A DNA stretch of 64,000 nt from CALBPI01 sp045110335 (GTDB lineage Bacteria > Pseudomonadota > Gammaproteobacteria > Steroidobacterales > Woeseiaceae): contig JBGCGB010000001.1 in the NCBI GenBank assembly GCA_045110335.1, positions 124,001 to 188,000 of the forward strand. The letters are read 5' to 3'. The stretch's first letter is position 1. Each line of letters opens with the position of its first letter. Shown piece by piece: positions 1 to 9,127 of the stretch. The position numbers were made by a program, and so were the translations under genes. The notes beneath the pieces are model-generated. The model searched no databases. It was not told the origin of the DNA and was given only the letters and a program-made list of their open reading frames with translations.

Positions 1-149
1 CTGAAGCGGTGATTCTGGGCTGTACCGAAATTGGCTTGCTCGTCGAACAGCATCACACGCAAACCCAACTGGTCGATACGACGGCCATTCACGCGGCGAG
101 CGCTGTTGAGTTTGCATTGGCGGATAGCGTTGATGACGAGGCATCATGA
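1..149 (+). CDS. Aspartate/glutamate racemase family protein, C-terminal end
   Basis: This is the 3' end of a gene that enters from the left edge; the reading frame is open from base 3 and stops with TGA at 147-149. The visible ~48 residues begin EAVILGCTEIGLLV, the hallmark around the second catalytic cysteine (GCTE) of cofactor-independent aspartate/glutamate racemases, which interconvert L- and D-amino acids with a pair of cysteines. The tail after it has the usual length for the family. Substrate cannot be judged because the N-terminal half with the first cysteine is outside the window. Confidence 0.8.
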   Translation, partial: EAVILGCTEIGLLVEQHHTQTQLVDTTAIHAASAVEFALADSVDDEAS

Positions 150-322
150 TGGCGGGTATGAGCGCGTAAGCGCTATCGCCGATGAGATCCAGCAGCGTAC
201 TTGTATTGCTGGCAAGAAACCGGGCAGTTTCCTGATCAACTGTGTAAGCGTTGTTCGACGCGCCGTCAATGGGTCAACGTTGCGGGAGAATAGCAGTGAC
301 TAGTGAACACGGAGACCAGACA

Positions 323-790
323 ATGGATACGCAAGGCGCATGTTCGTGTAACTCGGTTGCATTTGCGGTGAGAGCAGCGCCGCTGTTTCGTGTCTTCTGC
401 CATTGCACGATTTGCCAGCGATTCAATGCGGCGCCTTTCGCCGACGTACTGGTTTTCCGGCAAAACGATATTGATACGCCAGCGGAGAGTGACGTGAGCT
501 ACTCGACTTACAAACCGCCGCCGAATGTTCAGCGCGGTCGTTGCCGCCGTTGCGATCAACCGGCGATAGAGCGTTTTACGGCGCCGTTGCTGCCAAAATT
601 GACGATGGTGCCGGCATCAATGTTCGAGACGCCGGATGCTTTGGCGCTACCTTGTGCACATCTATTCTACGAAAAGCGACTGGCAGATTATGATGACGCA
701 CTTGCTCGTCATCATGGTTTCTTGCGAAGCCAATGGGGTTTTCTTCGCTACTTACGAAAAGGCCTGCGTGACGCTCGTTCAACCGATTGA
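323..790 (+). CDS. GFA / CENP-V domain zinc-binding protein
   Basis: A 155-residue cytoplasmic protein of the glutathione-dependent formaldehyde-activating (GFA) family. Cysteines sit in the expected zinc-binding pattern: C7xC9 in GACSCNSV, C26-H-C28-x2-C31 in CHCTIC, and CxxC in GRCRRC near residue 75. Family members bind one or two zinc ions; a true glutathione-formaldehyde condensing activity is established for only a few, so the substrate is unknown here. I chose ATG 323, which has GGAG about nine bases upstream; an upstream in-frame start near 251 would add residues that do not look like the family. Confidence 0.8.
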   Translation: MDTQGACSCNSVAFAVRAAPLFRVFCHCTICQRFNAAPFADVLVFRQNDIDTPAESDVSYSTYKPPPNVQRGRCRRCDQPAIERFTAPLLPKLTMVPASMFETPDALALPCAHLFYEKRLADYDDALARHHGFLRSQWGFLRYLRKGLRDARSTD

Positions 791-822
791 TCGTTTGAAT
801 CGACTAACCGTCGTTTTGTCGT

Positions 823-1317
823 CTACTCCGTCACCGTGATCGTGATGGTATCCGACGTGATCGCGGGCTCATGCGGGATATGAAAATGATCGCCCATCAA
901 CATCTGCAGCGTATAGTTGCCAGGTGCTAGCTCAATGGTAGTCTCAGTTTGGCCGCCACCGAAATGCCGATACTGATCGTTTTTCGGGATTGGCTGGGTC
1001 AAATCAGGCAACGGTGCATCAATAATCAAGTGATGATGGCCGCTCATTGGCGCATCATTGCCAGCAGCCACAACGGCCACGTTGCTGGCACCGAATTTAA
1101 TTGTCACCGGAGAAGTCACCGTGTCGCCGTCTTTCGGTGAGACAAAGAACACGGCTCCGTTTTCCGGTGCGGCGGTCCGCGGTAACACCGGTTTTGCCAT
1201 CGTCGCCGCCGGTTTCTCGTCAACCGCAGCGGTCGTTTCGGCGGGCTTGCTGCATCCGGCTAGAATCACGAATGCGGTGACGACAAACACTGTGTCTGAA
1301 ATGAGATTCTTTGCCAT
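823..1317 (-). CDS. DUF4399 lipoprotein
   Basis: A 164-residue predicted lipoprotein. The N-terminus has a hydrophobic signal ending in LAGC (lipobox, acylated Cys about residue 22). The rest matches the DUF4399 pattern: FVSPKDGDTV, SPVTIKFG, a histidine-rich GHHHLIID segment, then PIPKNDQYRHFGGGQTE and a C-terminal LMGDHFHIPH. The conserved histidines suggest metal binding, but no function is established for the family. A GGAG site lies seven bases before the ATG. The gene converges with the GFA gene. Confidence 0.8.
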   Translation of the reverse strand: MAKNLISDTVFVVTAFVILAGCSKPAETTAAVDEKPAATMAKPVLPRTAAPENGAVFFVSPKDGDTVTSPVTIKFGASNVAVVAAGNDAPMSGHHHLIIDAPLPDLTQPIPKNDQYRHFGGGQTETTIELAPGNYTLQMLMGDHFHIPHEPAITSDTITITVTE

Positions 1318-1377
1318 GATGCGCTCCGTAATTGGATTTGTCTTAAGTGAAGTTTAACTGCAAACCCGCGTGATTGC

Positions 1378-1869
1378 TCAAACGGTCATTTCGGAGCGCG
1401 GCGGTGCTTGTGAGTCTCGGCGTTTTTGTCGCCATTGATAGCACCATTGACCCACCAGGAGTCCGATAACACACGCAGCAAGGCTGCTTAGCCAACCCCA
1501 AATGTTGCCGGTGAAAACCTCGAACATGGTGATGGATGGATCAGCAGGCTGGGCAACCTTGTAAAGGATGCGAACCAGGGGGATCACCATGACGATGAAA
1601 AAACCAACGCCCGGAACCAATACTCTTGACCGCAACAAATAGCCGGCGACCGCAAAAGCCAGAAACGCGTTGATCGCTAAAATCGTGTTCATCCAAATCA
1701 TGATGATTCGCATGGCGGACTCTCCCTCGGCGGCTGACGTGAAGGCGATGAGCGATCCTGTTGGCTTGGGATAGTATTCTGACAGCATGCTCAAGAGTGT
1801 TGCTGTGATCAGGTAGCCGAGTAGGGCAATACCCATGCGTTTCCATCTTTCCTTGTCTATTCCTGACAT
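1378..1869 (-). CDS. Four-helix integral membrane protein, unknown
   Basis: A 163-residue inner-membrane protein with about four hydrophobic segments: IALLGYLITATLLSML, TILAINAFLAFAVAGYLL, VGFFIVMVIPLVRIL and LSSLAACVIGLLVG. It ends in a basic cytoplasmic tail. AGGAAACAGC precedes the ATG as a good ribosome binding site. It lies just upstream of, and on the same strand as, the DUF4399 lipoprotein, so the two could be cotranscribed. I do not recognise the family. Confidence 0.7.
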   Translation of the reverse strand: MSGIDKERWKRMGIALLGYLITATLLSMLSEYYPKPTGSLIAFTSAAEGESAMRIIMIWMNTILAINAFLAFAVAGYLLRSRVLVPGVGFFIVMVIPLVRILYKVAQPADPSITMFEVFTGNIWGWLSSLAACVIGLLVGQWCYQWRQKRRDSQAPPRSEMTV

Positions 1870-1974
1870 GCTGTTTCCTGGCTGCCATTCCTACCGTCAT
1901 CATACCGCCTAAAATCCATTCGGGCCCGAACTAACGTATTTCTGTTAATGTTCAGGCAATAACGGGAGTTTTCT

Positions 1975-3453
1975 ATGCGTAAAAAACGATTCACCTGCTT
2001 GATGAGCTTGATAATTCTATCGCCTATCGCTGTCGCACAAACCGCACAAGAACAGCTGGCCTCGCGCTATCGCGCACTGGATGTGATCATGGATCTTCGC
2101 CTGGAGCGGGAATCTGTGCCCGGCGCCGCCTTCGGCATTGTGCATGATCAGGATTTGATTTGGTCCTATCAGTACGGCGTCGAGAGCCTGAAAACAAAAC
2201 GCCCGGTCACCGACGATACCGCGTTTAGTATTTGTTCTGTTTCGAAGTTGTTCAATGGCGTCGCCGCGATGGCACTGGTGGAACGTGATCAACTCGAGTT
2301 GGATAAATCCATATTCGACTATCTCGGTGATATTGCGCCGGCCGATGATACGGGCTCAGATGAACCCGCTACGTTGCGAAATCTGTTGAGTCATGTCTCC
2401 GGCTTACCACGGGAAGGCGTGGAAGATTTCTGGGCAGACACGAGATTTCCGGACAGCGCGACGTTGCGCGCTTCATCGCAGGCGCATGATCAGTTGTATC
2501 AACCTTACGAACACTGGCAATACTCGAACCTGGGCATGGCGTTAATTGGCGAAGCGATTTCTGAAGTTACCAAGCAGCCATGGGGAAGTTTTATTGAGCA
2601 AACCATCCTCGAACCTTTGGGTATGGAAAATACAACCACCGACATGCCGTTCGATCGGGTCGGCAAAGGGTTCGCGCACGGATACTATATTCGTGATTCC
2701 AAAGGTCGGCGCAAGCCAGTCGAAACGCATCAGTTCAAAGCTTATGCGCCGGCCGCTGGTATCGCATCCAGCGTCAATGACATGGCGAAGTTTGCGGCCT
2801 GGAACTTTCGCCTCCGGGAGACCGGAGATCGTGAGATCCTGAATGCAGCGACGCTAAAACAGATGCAGCGTGTTCATTGGGTGGGTCCGGAGTTTGATGA
2901 TCCTGCCTGGGGTCTCGCATTCGCGACGCGTCGTGCCGATGGCGATACGCTCTGGGGGCATGGTGGTTACTGCCCGGGCGCCCGGACAGAATTTGTCATG
3001 CGACTACCAGACCAGACCGCATATGTCATGATGCTGACCGCCAATGATGTATCACCCGGCGCATTCGTAGCGATAGCCTATGATTTTCTGAATGAGAAAG
3101 TCGTGGCAGCGCATGGTGAGGATGACGATGCGGCAGCCGAATCAGATGGTGATGCGGCCAAGGTAGCGGAGCCCGACGATAGCATTGATTTATCGGAGTA
3201 CGAAGGTCACTACGCCACAGAAAATTATGATTGGGATAGTTATATCGGACTCGATGATGGTGCACTGTTTTCGATTGCAATCTACGGTGCCAATGTCGTC
3301 AAGAATATGGAAAAGTTGATTCACAAAGAAGGCGACGTTTTTTATCGCGAGCGAGATGATGGCTCCGAAGGGGAGCGTGTCATTTTCGAACGCGACAAGG
3401 CTGGCAAAATCGTGTCGGTGACCCAGCATAGTTATCGGGCAATGAAACAGTAG
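1975..3453 (+). CDS. Serine hydrolase, beta-lactamase/esterase class C fold
   Basis: A 492-residue exported serine hydrolase. It has an N-terminal signal peptide (cleavage near AVAQ, residue 21) and all three class C/PBP motifs: S88-V-S-K91 (nucleophile and base), Y183-S-N185, and H329-G-G331. After the catalytic domain there is an acidic linker rich in Asp/Glu/Ala (about residues 375-400) and a C-terminal beta domain that resembles the lipocalin-like domains fused to such enzymes. Members act as D-aminopeptidases, esterases or PBP-like enzymes; the substrate cannot be predicted. GGGAG precedes the ATG. Confidence 0.85.
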   Translation: MRKKRFTCLMSLIILSPIAVAQTAQEQLASRYRALDVIMDLRLERESVPGAAFGIVHDQDLIWSYQYGVESLKTKRPVTDDTAFSICSVSKLFNGVAAMALVERDQLELDKSIFDYLGDIAPADDTGSDEPATLRNLLSHVSGLPREGVEDFWADTRFPDSATLRASSQAHDQLYQPYEHWQYSNLGMALIGEAISEVTKQPWGSFIEQTILEPLGMENTTTDMPFDRVGKGFAHGYYIRDSKGRRKPVETHQFKAYAPAAGIASSVNDMAKFAAWNFRLRETGDREILNAATLKQMQRVHWVGPEFDDPAWGLAFATRRADGDTLWGHGGYCPGARTEFVMRLPDQTAYVMMLTANDVSPGAFVAIAYDFLNEKVVAAHGEDDDAAAESDGDAAKVAEPDDSIDLSEYEGHYATENYDWDSYIGLDDGALFSIAIYGANVVKNMEKLIHKEGDVFYRERDDGSEGERVIFERDKAGKIVSVTQHSYRAMKQ

Positions 3454-3755
3454 TCGATGGGCGAGTCGTGCCTATGGAGTTTCGCGACAAACAATCAAAA
3501 CGGACTGAAGAGCTGTTGTTTATGAGGCAGCCAAAAAGTGTATAGGCAATCGGCTTTACGCGTGACAGCGTGGAATACAAAAAGCAGCTGATAGATCGTA
3601 AAAACGATCAGCGCAAAGCCGCTAAAGTACCGTTTTTTGCCGAGAGTTTCCGGCTGTTCTGACGCATTGGAATTGCGCCGGAAGTCGCACCCCGCTGATG
3701 TTCGGCGGGTCGCCAAATTCGCTTCACATCGTCGCCCTAGGGTACATTGTAAGGC
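3454..3755. other. Intergenic region, 302 bases
   Basis: There is no convincing gene between the serine hydrolase and the 5'-nucleotidase. A minus-strand frame at 3495-3716 with a TTG start could encode a 73-residue peptide with one hydrophobic stretch (FALIVFTIYQLLFVFHAV), but it has no good ribosome binding site. I see no terminator or clear promoter here. Confidence 0.4.
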
Positions 3756-5477
3756 ATGAAAGCAAGCCTAATGATGATTGCGCTCCTTTTAGCGAGTTGC
3801 ACCAGCCTATCGCCGAAGCGCGATGTTGTTTTGTTGTCGATCATCGGTACCAACGACGTCCATGGCGGCCTTGATGAACAAACCGGTGGCCTAGCCGCGT
3901 TTTCGGGGTATGTTCATGCGCTTCGATCACAACAGGACCGGGTGGTGGTGCTCCTCGACGGTGGCGATATGTGGCAGGGCACGCTCGAGTCAAATCTCAA
4001 TGAAGGCGCTGCCGTAATGGCAACCTACAACGCATTGGGTTACGACGCTGCGACGATCGGCAATCATGAGTTTGATTTCGGACCCGTCGGTGATTCAGCC
4101 ATACCCATGTCTGACCGCGATGATCCGCGTGGCGCTTTGAAAGCGCGTGCGGCGGAGGCTAGCTTTCCGATGCTAGCGGCCAACCTGATCGATGCGTCAA
4201 CGCAAGAACCGGTGGACTGGCCGAACGTCAGTCCGTCCCAAATGTTGACCAAGAGTGGCGTTCGTATCGGGGTGATTGGTATCACGACGGCTGGTACGCT
4301 GACTGCGACGATCTCCGCCAATACGATTGGGCTGCTGATGGCCCCTCTAGCGTCAACGGTTGAGCGCGAAGCGAAAGCCCTGCGTGCGGCCGGTGCGGAT
4401 CTGGTTATCGTTGCCGCGCATGCAGGCGGATCCTGTCGAGCGTTCGATGATCCCGACGATCTCAGTAGTTGCGAAGCCGACGCGGAAATTTTTGAGTTGG
4501 CGAGAGTTTTGCCAAAAGGTCTTGTCGATCAGATCGTAGCGGGTCATCACCATGCAGGCATCGCCCATATCGTCAACGGCGTTGCCATCACCTCCAATCG
4601 CGCCCGACTGCCGTCATTCGGGCGGGTTGATTATGTGCTCGACAAAAGGACACACCAAATCTTGTCACGTCAGGTTTTTCCGCCGCAACCCGTTTGTCGT
4701 CGCTGGCAGGAAGGCAGCAGGACCTGTGCGAAGGGCAATGATCCATCCACCGTTGCGGCGGCGTATGAGGGTATTGAGATCAAGGCGCTGCCCGCAGTGA
4801 CAGCGGCAATGGCTGACGCGATAGACTTTGCCAAGGCACGCAAAGCGCGTCGTTTGGGGGTAACGTTGGAGACGGCGTTCACGCGACGCGGTGAGCCCGA
4901 TGCGGTGATCGGACATATGATGACTGATGCCATTCGTGAAGCCACCGGCGCTGACGTCGCCATTCATAATGTCGCTGGTGGCATTCGTGCTGATTTTGAA
5001 CCGGGCGAGCTTACATTCGGGGATGTCTATCGTGTGTTTCCGTTTGATAATCTGCTCGCCGTTCTGGAGCTGAACGGCGCAGAGCTCAAACGGTTGTTGA
5101 CCCATCAAGTGCACGAGTCCGGGCGCCGGGCTGGCATCTCGGGAGTTCGGATTGAGGTTGTTTGTGCTAACGGCACGATGGCGCTCTCATTGAGAAAGCC
5201 GGATGGTAACTATGTCGAAGACGACGACAAGCTTCGCGTTGCGGCGAATGATTTCTTGCTGTTAGGCGGCGGTCGTATTTTTAAACCGATCATGCCCGAC
5301 GAGGGTTACACCATCGACTTTAGCCAGCCGCGCCTACGCGATGTTTGGGTCGATTGGTTTGAACAGCGCGGCGGCATACTGCGCGAATCTGACTTCCATG
5401 CATCTGGCGGCTCGCGTTGGGCATTACCGCAAGACTACTTAACATCCTGCCCGCGTCCGGATAATTCTTCGCACTGA
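3756..5477 (+). CDS. Bifunctional UshA-like 5'-nucleotidase lipoprotein
   Basis: A 573-residue envelope metallophosphatase that releases phosphate from nucleotides. The signal ends in the lipobox LLASC (Cys15). The N-terminal calcineurin-like domain shows the dimetal ligands in order: GTNDVHG, DGGDMWQG, GNHEFD, HAGGSC and GHHHAG. The C-terminal 5'-nucleotidase domain has NVAGGIRADFEPGELTFGDVYRVFPFDN and the substrate-binding ANDFLLLGGGRIF. It probably recycles extracellular nucleotides or sugar nucleotides in the periplasm. It stands alone, and I saw no Pho box in front of it. Confidence 0.9.
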   Translation: MKASLMMIALLLASCTSLSPKRDVVLLSIIGTNDVHGGLDEQTGGLAAFSGYVHALRSQQDRVVVLLDGGDMWQGTLESNLNEGAAVMATYNALGYDAATIGNHEFDFGPVGDSAIPMSDRDDPRGALKARAAEASFPMLAANLIDASTQEPVDWPNVSPSQMLTKSGVRIGVIGITTAGTLTATISANTIGLLMAPLASTVEREAKALRAAGADLVIVAAHAGGSCRAFDDPDDLSSCEADAEIFELARVLPKGLVDQIVAGHHHAGIAHIVNGVAITSNRARLPSFGRVDYVLDKRTHQILSRQVFPPQPVCRRWQEGSRTCAKGNDPSTVAAAYEGIEIKALPAVTAAMADAIDFAKARKARRLGVTLETAFTRRGEPDAVIGHMMTDAIREATGADVAIHNVAGGIRADFEPGELTFGDVYRVFPFDNLLAVLELNGAELKRLLTHQVHESGRRAGISGVRIEVVCANGTMALSLRKPDGNYVEDDDKLRVAANDFLLLGGGRIFKPIMPDEGYTIDFSQPRLRDVWVDWFEQRGGILRESDFHASGGSRWALPQDYLTSCPRPDNSSH

Positions 5478-5533
5478 GTCTTTTAGTGTTTTCTGGTGTT
5501 GAGCGCATTCTGTTGAGAGCTGCTATCGGCAAG

Positions 5534-6151
5534 CTAACAGGACGAGGAAGAATAATCCCCTTGCGAGATGTACACGCAACCATCGGAGGCGCGTCCAACG
5601 CTGGTGCCCGGCTTTCCACCGATCCATGACATATAAACAGAACCGCGACTACTTTGACGTTGCGAGCGGGCGATAGCGCCGGCGACATCAAATTGCGCCG
5701 GACCCTTCTCATATCCACCAATGCCGCGACTGTTCAACCAGTATCGGCCGGCTCCCACCACACCAAACAGGCCCGACAAGAATCGGTATTCCTGAGGGTG
5801 GATCTCGCGGCCATTGATGAAAACACCAGTGAGCGTGCCGGTGCCGCCACCCGATGCGTTTGCTAACAAAGGGCCGCCCAGCGTCATACCGGCATGCAAC
5901 TGGCCTTCGGTGGGTCCGCCCTCGAATCCATAGAGTCCTGATGTCGGGTCATACCAATAGCGCCCGGCATAAACATTGCCATAGCGCTGTTCGAGCTGCT
6001 TAACTTCATCAACGCTTAGGTGTTTTCCGTTAACGGCGATATTGGTCGACAACTCGTCGGCGAATGAAGAACCTAATAGCAGAATGCCGGCCAGGACCGC
6101 GCATAACCAAGACCATAATCGACGCGGTGTAGCGGCAGGTAACGCTGTCAT
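5534..6151 (-). CDS. Secreted protein with duplicated GRYWY module
   Basis: About 205 residues from ATG 6151; an alternative ATG at 6247 would add 32 residues with little character. A hydrophobic signal (LWSWLCAVLAGILLLGSSFA) directs export. The mature part contains two related modules of ~45 residues: the first runs NGKHLSVDEVKQLEQRYG to AGRYWYDPTSGLYG, the second NGREIHPQEYRFLSGLFG to AGRYWLNSRGIGGYEKGP. A glycine-rich linker separates them, and the C-terminus is Ser-rich and ends in Cys. I recognise no enzyme family. It converges with the 5'-nucleotidase. Confidence 0.65.
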   Translation of the reverse strand: MTALPAATPRRLWSWLCAVLAGILLLGSSFADELSTNIAVNGKHLSVDEVKQLEQRYGNVYAGRYWYDPTSGLYGFEGGPTEGQLHAGMTLGGPLLANASGGGTGTLTGVFINGREIHPQEYRFLSGLFGVVGAGRYWLNSRGIGGYEKGPAQFDVAGAIARSQRQSSRGSVYMSWIGGKPGTSVGRASDGCVYISQGDYSSSSC

Positions 6152-6542
6152 GGAGCCGTCGTCTGACGATGGTAATGCACTAGCATTCACGTGCGTCGTT
6201 GAGAGGCTTGGCTTGTCATGAGGTTGTGTTGTCTGTCGGTTTCGCATGTTCTTGGGTTCTCCACATTAATGTGCAGAGGATAGTCAGTTCGAGTCATGCC
6301 ACTGAGACCAGAATTCATGACAACCCGCGTTGCTTCGGATGTTGTCGCTTTGCATTTATCGAGCAGGCGTCTATGCACTAAAGCATGCTGGCGCTGTTCT
6401 CTAGACTTCGTTAGGCCGATGTCACCGCATCGATCGCTAGACAGTGCGAGTTCGCGTTGAAGAATCCCAAACGTCACACGACGGTTAGCGATTTCTGTGA
6501 CGATTCCGTAGACTGCCCCAATCGTATGTTGGATCGCGTTCT
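6152..6542. other. Divergent intergenic region
   Basis: This 391-base stretch lies between the start of the duplicated-module protein (minus) and the FkbM methyltransferase (plus), so it should hold both promoters. I could not pick out a convincing -35/-10 pair. A 96-residue minus-strand frame at 6187-6477 lacks any recognisable composition and is not called. Confidence 0.4.
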
Positions 6543-7349
6543 ATGAGTATGAAGTCAGTCAGTTATGTCGTGCAACGCTTTCTGTTGCGCCGTCAACTCT
6601 TGACGGCCAAAACATCGGATGGACTGCGTTTTCGGGTTAGCGCACCGGATGTGGTTGGGCGACATATTTTTAAATACGGTCAGCATGATCCGGCAATGAG
6701 CGCCTACTTGCGAGCGCATGTGAAGCCGAATTCGCATGATCTGCTCATTGATATCGGTGCCAACATTGGCTGGTTCACGGTATTGCTGGGTCGCGCTTGT
6801 CAGGGGACCGACGCCAGAGTGCTTTGTTTTGAGCCTGACCCACTCAACTTCGATCTGCTTCAGCAGAATTTGTCGGCGAACGCGACTGATGCAATCACAA
6901 CACCCTTAGCGCTGGCGTTGTCTGATAATGATGAAGGTGCCGTCTTACACCAGTTCTCGGAGAAGAACCGTGGTCGCCATTCGCTGTTGCCGATTCATGA
7001 TCACGACTCTGTTCAGATTCCGACAGCGCGGCTGGATGCAGTCATTGCGGCCGATGCCGACTTGGCAGATCGCCATCCCGCGGTTATCAAGATTGATATT
7101 GAAGGTTATGAGTTAATCGCTTTGGGTGGCGCCGCCGAAACGTTGGCGAAGTGCCCATTGGTGATTCTTGAGTTCTCACCGCACTTCATGCGTCAAGGCG
7201 GTCTCGAGCCAAGCGCATTGTTATCGTTGATGGAAGGGCATGGTTTTGTGGCTCACGTCTTGCGCGATGGCAAAGCGGTCGCCGTAAAAACAAACGACCT
7301 GCTTGCCGAGGACCAGCAGGTCGATATCATTTGGCGGCGACCCGGCTAG
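6543..7349 (+). CDS. FkbM family SAM-dependent methyltransferase
   Basis: A 268-residue cytoplasmic methyltransferase. SAM-binding motif I is DIGANIGWFTVLLGR (about residues 75-90), followed by CFEPDPLNFDLLQQNL and, further on, KIDIEGYEL and LEFSPHFM, the order typical of FkbM-domain O-methyltransferases. Such enzymes methylate sugars or polyketide hydroxyls. There are no glycosyltransferases or other sugar genes beside it, so the acceptor is unknown. Confidence 0.85.
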   Translation: MSMKSVSYVVQRFLLRRQLLTAKTSDGLRFRVSAPDVVGRHIFKYGQHDPAMSAYLRAHVKPNSHDLLIDIGANIGWFTVLLGRACQGTDARVLCFEPDPLNFDLLQQNLSANATDAITTPLALALSDNDEGAVLHQFSEKNRGRHSLLPIHDHDSVQIPTARLDAVIAADADLADRHPAVIKIDIEGYELIALGGAAETLAKCPLVILEFSPHFMRQGGLEPSALLSLMEGHGFVAHVLRDGKAVAVKTNDLLAEDQQVDIIWRRPG

Positions 7350-7406
7350 CATGCCTTAGCCGTTCATGCTTTTCCGTTTCAACGATTAGTCTGAATAACG
7401 CCGTGA

Positions 7407-8276
7407 TCAGGAAAGTTTCTGCTGGAAGAAAGCGATCGTTCGGTCCCATGCCAATTTCGCAGCGTCTTCGTTGTAACGCGGCGTTGAGTAGTTATGAAAG
7501 CCGTGACGGGTGCCCGGATAGCTGTGCATTTCATAATCGATCTTGTGGGTTTTGAGACCGGCCTCATAGTCCGCTCGCATCGCGTTAACACGCGGATCAT
7601 TTTCGGCATAGTGAACTTGCACCGCCGCCTTGATTTGGTGGATTTCGGCGGTATCAGCCGCACGACCGTAGTAGGGTGCTGCCGCTTGCAAGTCATCGCC
7701 CATGCTGACGGCGAGTGCGTTTGACATGCCGCCACCCCAGCAAAAACCGGTCACGCCGAGTTTGCCTGTCGACAACGCATGCGACTTCACGAACCGCGCA
7801 CTATTTTCCATATCGGTTGCGAGCTTGTCCGCATCCAGGCTTCTTTGCAGTGTCCGTCCTTCATCGTCATTGCCCGGGTAGCCGCCGACGGGATAGAGAC
7901 CGTCCGGCGCCAACGCCAGAAATCCTGCAACGGCAGCGCGTCGGGCGACATCTTGAACATAAGGGTTCAAGCCGCGGTTCTCATGCATGACGAGTACTGC
8001 CGGAAACGGTCCTTCGCCCGCGGGACGCACCAGATAACCCCGCATATCACCGCTATTGCCGCCGGGCGATGCATAGTTAACCCAGTTTGCTTGAATGCGC
8101 TTATCGGTAAAGAGGACCTCTTGCGCTTTCGCATAGTTGGGTAACATGGCTGCTGCCATTGCGGCGCCGGCCGCCGATCCGCCGGCCCGCTCGAAAAAAG
8201 TTCGGCGGCTGATATGGCCATGGCAGTACTCATCGTAGAGGTCGAAAACGGTTTCATCGACGTTTGTATCAGGCAT
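7407..8276 (-). CDS. Tat-exported dienelactone hydrolase family protein
   Basis: A 289-residue alpha/beta hydrolase. The N-terminus carries a twin-arginine motif (SRRTFFERAGG) before a hydrophobic Ala-rich segment, so it is probably exported folded. The catalytic cysteine nucleophile is in GVTGFCWGGG, the acid in ENDPRV, and the histidine in GTRHGFHNY. The family hydrolyses dienelactones or related esters; periplasmic members usually have unknown substrates. GGAG precedes the ATG. Confidence 0.88.
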   Translation of the reverse strand: MPDTNVDETVFDLYDEYCHGHISRRTFFERAGGSAAGAAMAAAMLPNYAKAQEVLFTDKRIQANWVNYASPGGNSGDMRGYLVRPAGEGPFPAVLVMHENRGLNPYVQDVARRAAVAGFLALAPDGLYPVGGYPGNDDEGRTLQRSLDADKLATDMENSARFVKSHALSTGKLGVTGFCWGGGMSNALAVSMGDDLQAAAPYYGRAADTAEIHQIKAAVQVHYAENDPRVNAMRADYEAGLKTHKIDYEMHSYPGTRHGFHNYSTPRYNEDAAKLAWDRTIAFFQQKLS

Positions 8277-8353
8277 AGCAGTTCTCCGGCGTTTGTTTGG
8301 CGCGTTGCATTTGCGGGTTGGTATTTTACCCGTAGGCTCCTTAACCTTAGCCT

Positions 8354-9127
8354 ATGCATCGTCTTTTCGTCATCATTCTATTTGTTCTCGGTGGGTGTGC
8401 GTAAAACAGTGAATCTCTCGAGTCGACGCGAATCGAACAGCCGGATGCGGTTGCTTCGAGCGAAGCCGGCATGGCGGGAGATGCCGGCCGCGGGGCGCAT
8501 AGGCCGCAAGCGTTAGCACCAGATGCTGTTACAGCATTGCCCGAAGCAACCAATATTGCTGTAGCTTGGAAGGACCTACCTAAATTCAGATTACAAGGTG
8601 AGTCATGGCGATTGCCAAGGTCATGGGCGGGATTGCCGGACTTGGACGACGTGCGCGTCTCGCTATCAGTGCGCCCGTCCGTGTTGATCGGTCAACCGGA
8701 CGCAAAGTTGACCGGTACGCTTGTAAGCGATTTCGGCGCTCGATCCTTCATGCTCGATTGGGCATGGATGGCAGAGCAGATTGTGGGAAAGGCAGCGCCG
8801 TCGCGCAAAAGACGATTGCGATATCGGCCAGTCGTAGTGCCCGAGGATACTCGTCTCGCCGGTATCGATTTCTTTTTTCAGTCCCGCGACGGAAACCGGC
8901 AGTATTCCGGACAGTTTGCGTACGGCTCCGGTAGCGAGCGCGTACATCTTATTTATGTTAATCAGGCATGTCGCGTGATGGGTACGATGCGTCCCTTCAA
9001 TACCGCTTACCGGTTCGATCTCGAGTTTGATGCACCGGGGTTCTACTGGATTGCCATGAACCATTTGGCAGGATCCATAAAGCGTCACGTTCAGTCAGAG
9101 TCATTGGCGTTGTATGCAGGTTATTAA
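8354..9127 (+). pseudogene. Lipoprotein gene with in-frame stop after the lipobox
   Basis: From ATG 8354 the frame encodes a textbook lipoprotein signal (MHRLFVIILFVLGGCA) and then hits TAA at 8402-8404. The same frame stays open after the stop and runs to 9127 through NSESLESTRIEQPDAVASSE and a further ~200 residues. The downstream part has a normal secreted-protein composition, including FFFQSRDGNRQYSGQFAYG and DAPGFYWIAMNHLAG, but the first later ATG (8471) would leave it without an export signal. Most likely a single base change (or a sequencing error) broke a real outer-membrane or periplasmic lipoprotein. The protein family is not recognised. Confidence 0.6.

Noticed and set aside
3495..3716. 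Possible 73-residue minus-strand membrane peptide
   Set aside because: The only start is TTG without a ribosome binding site, and the composition outside one hydrophobic stretch is not convincing.
6187..6477. 96-residue minus-strand frame before the FkbM gene
   Set aside because: Composition is not protein-like, no homologous motif is visible, and it overlaps the start region of the neighbouring gene in another frame.
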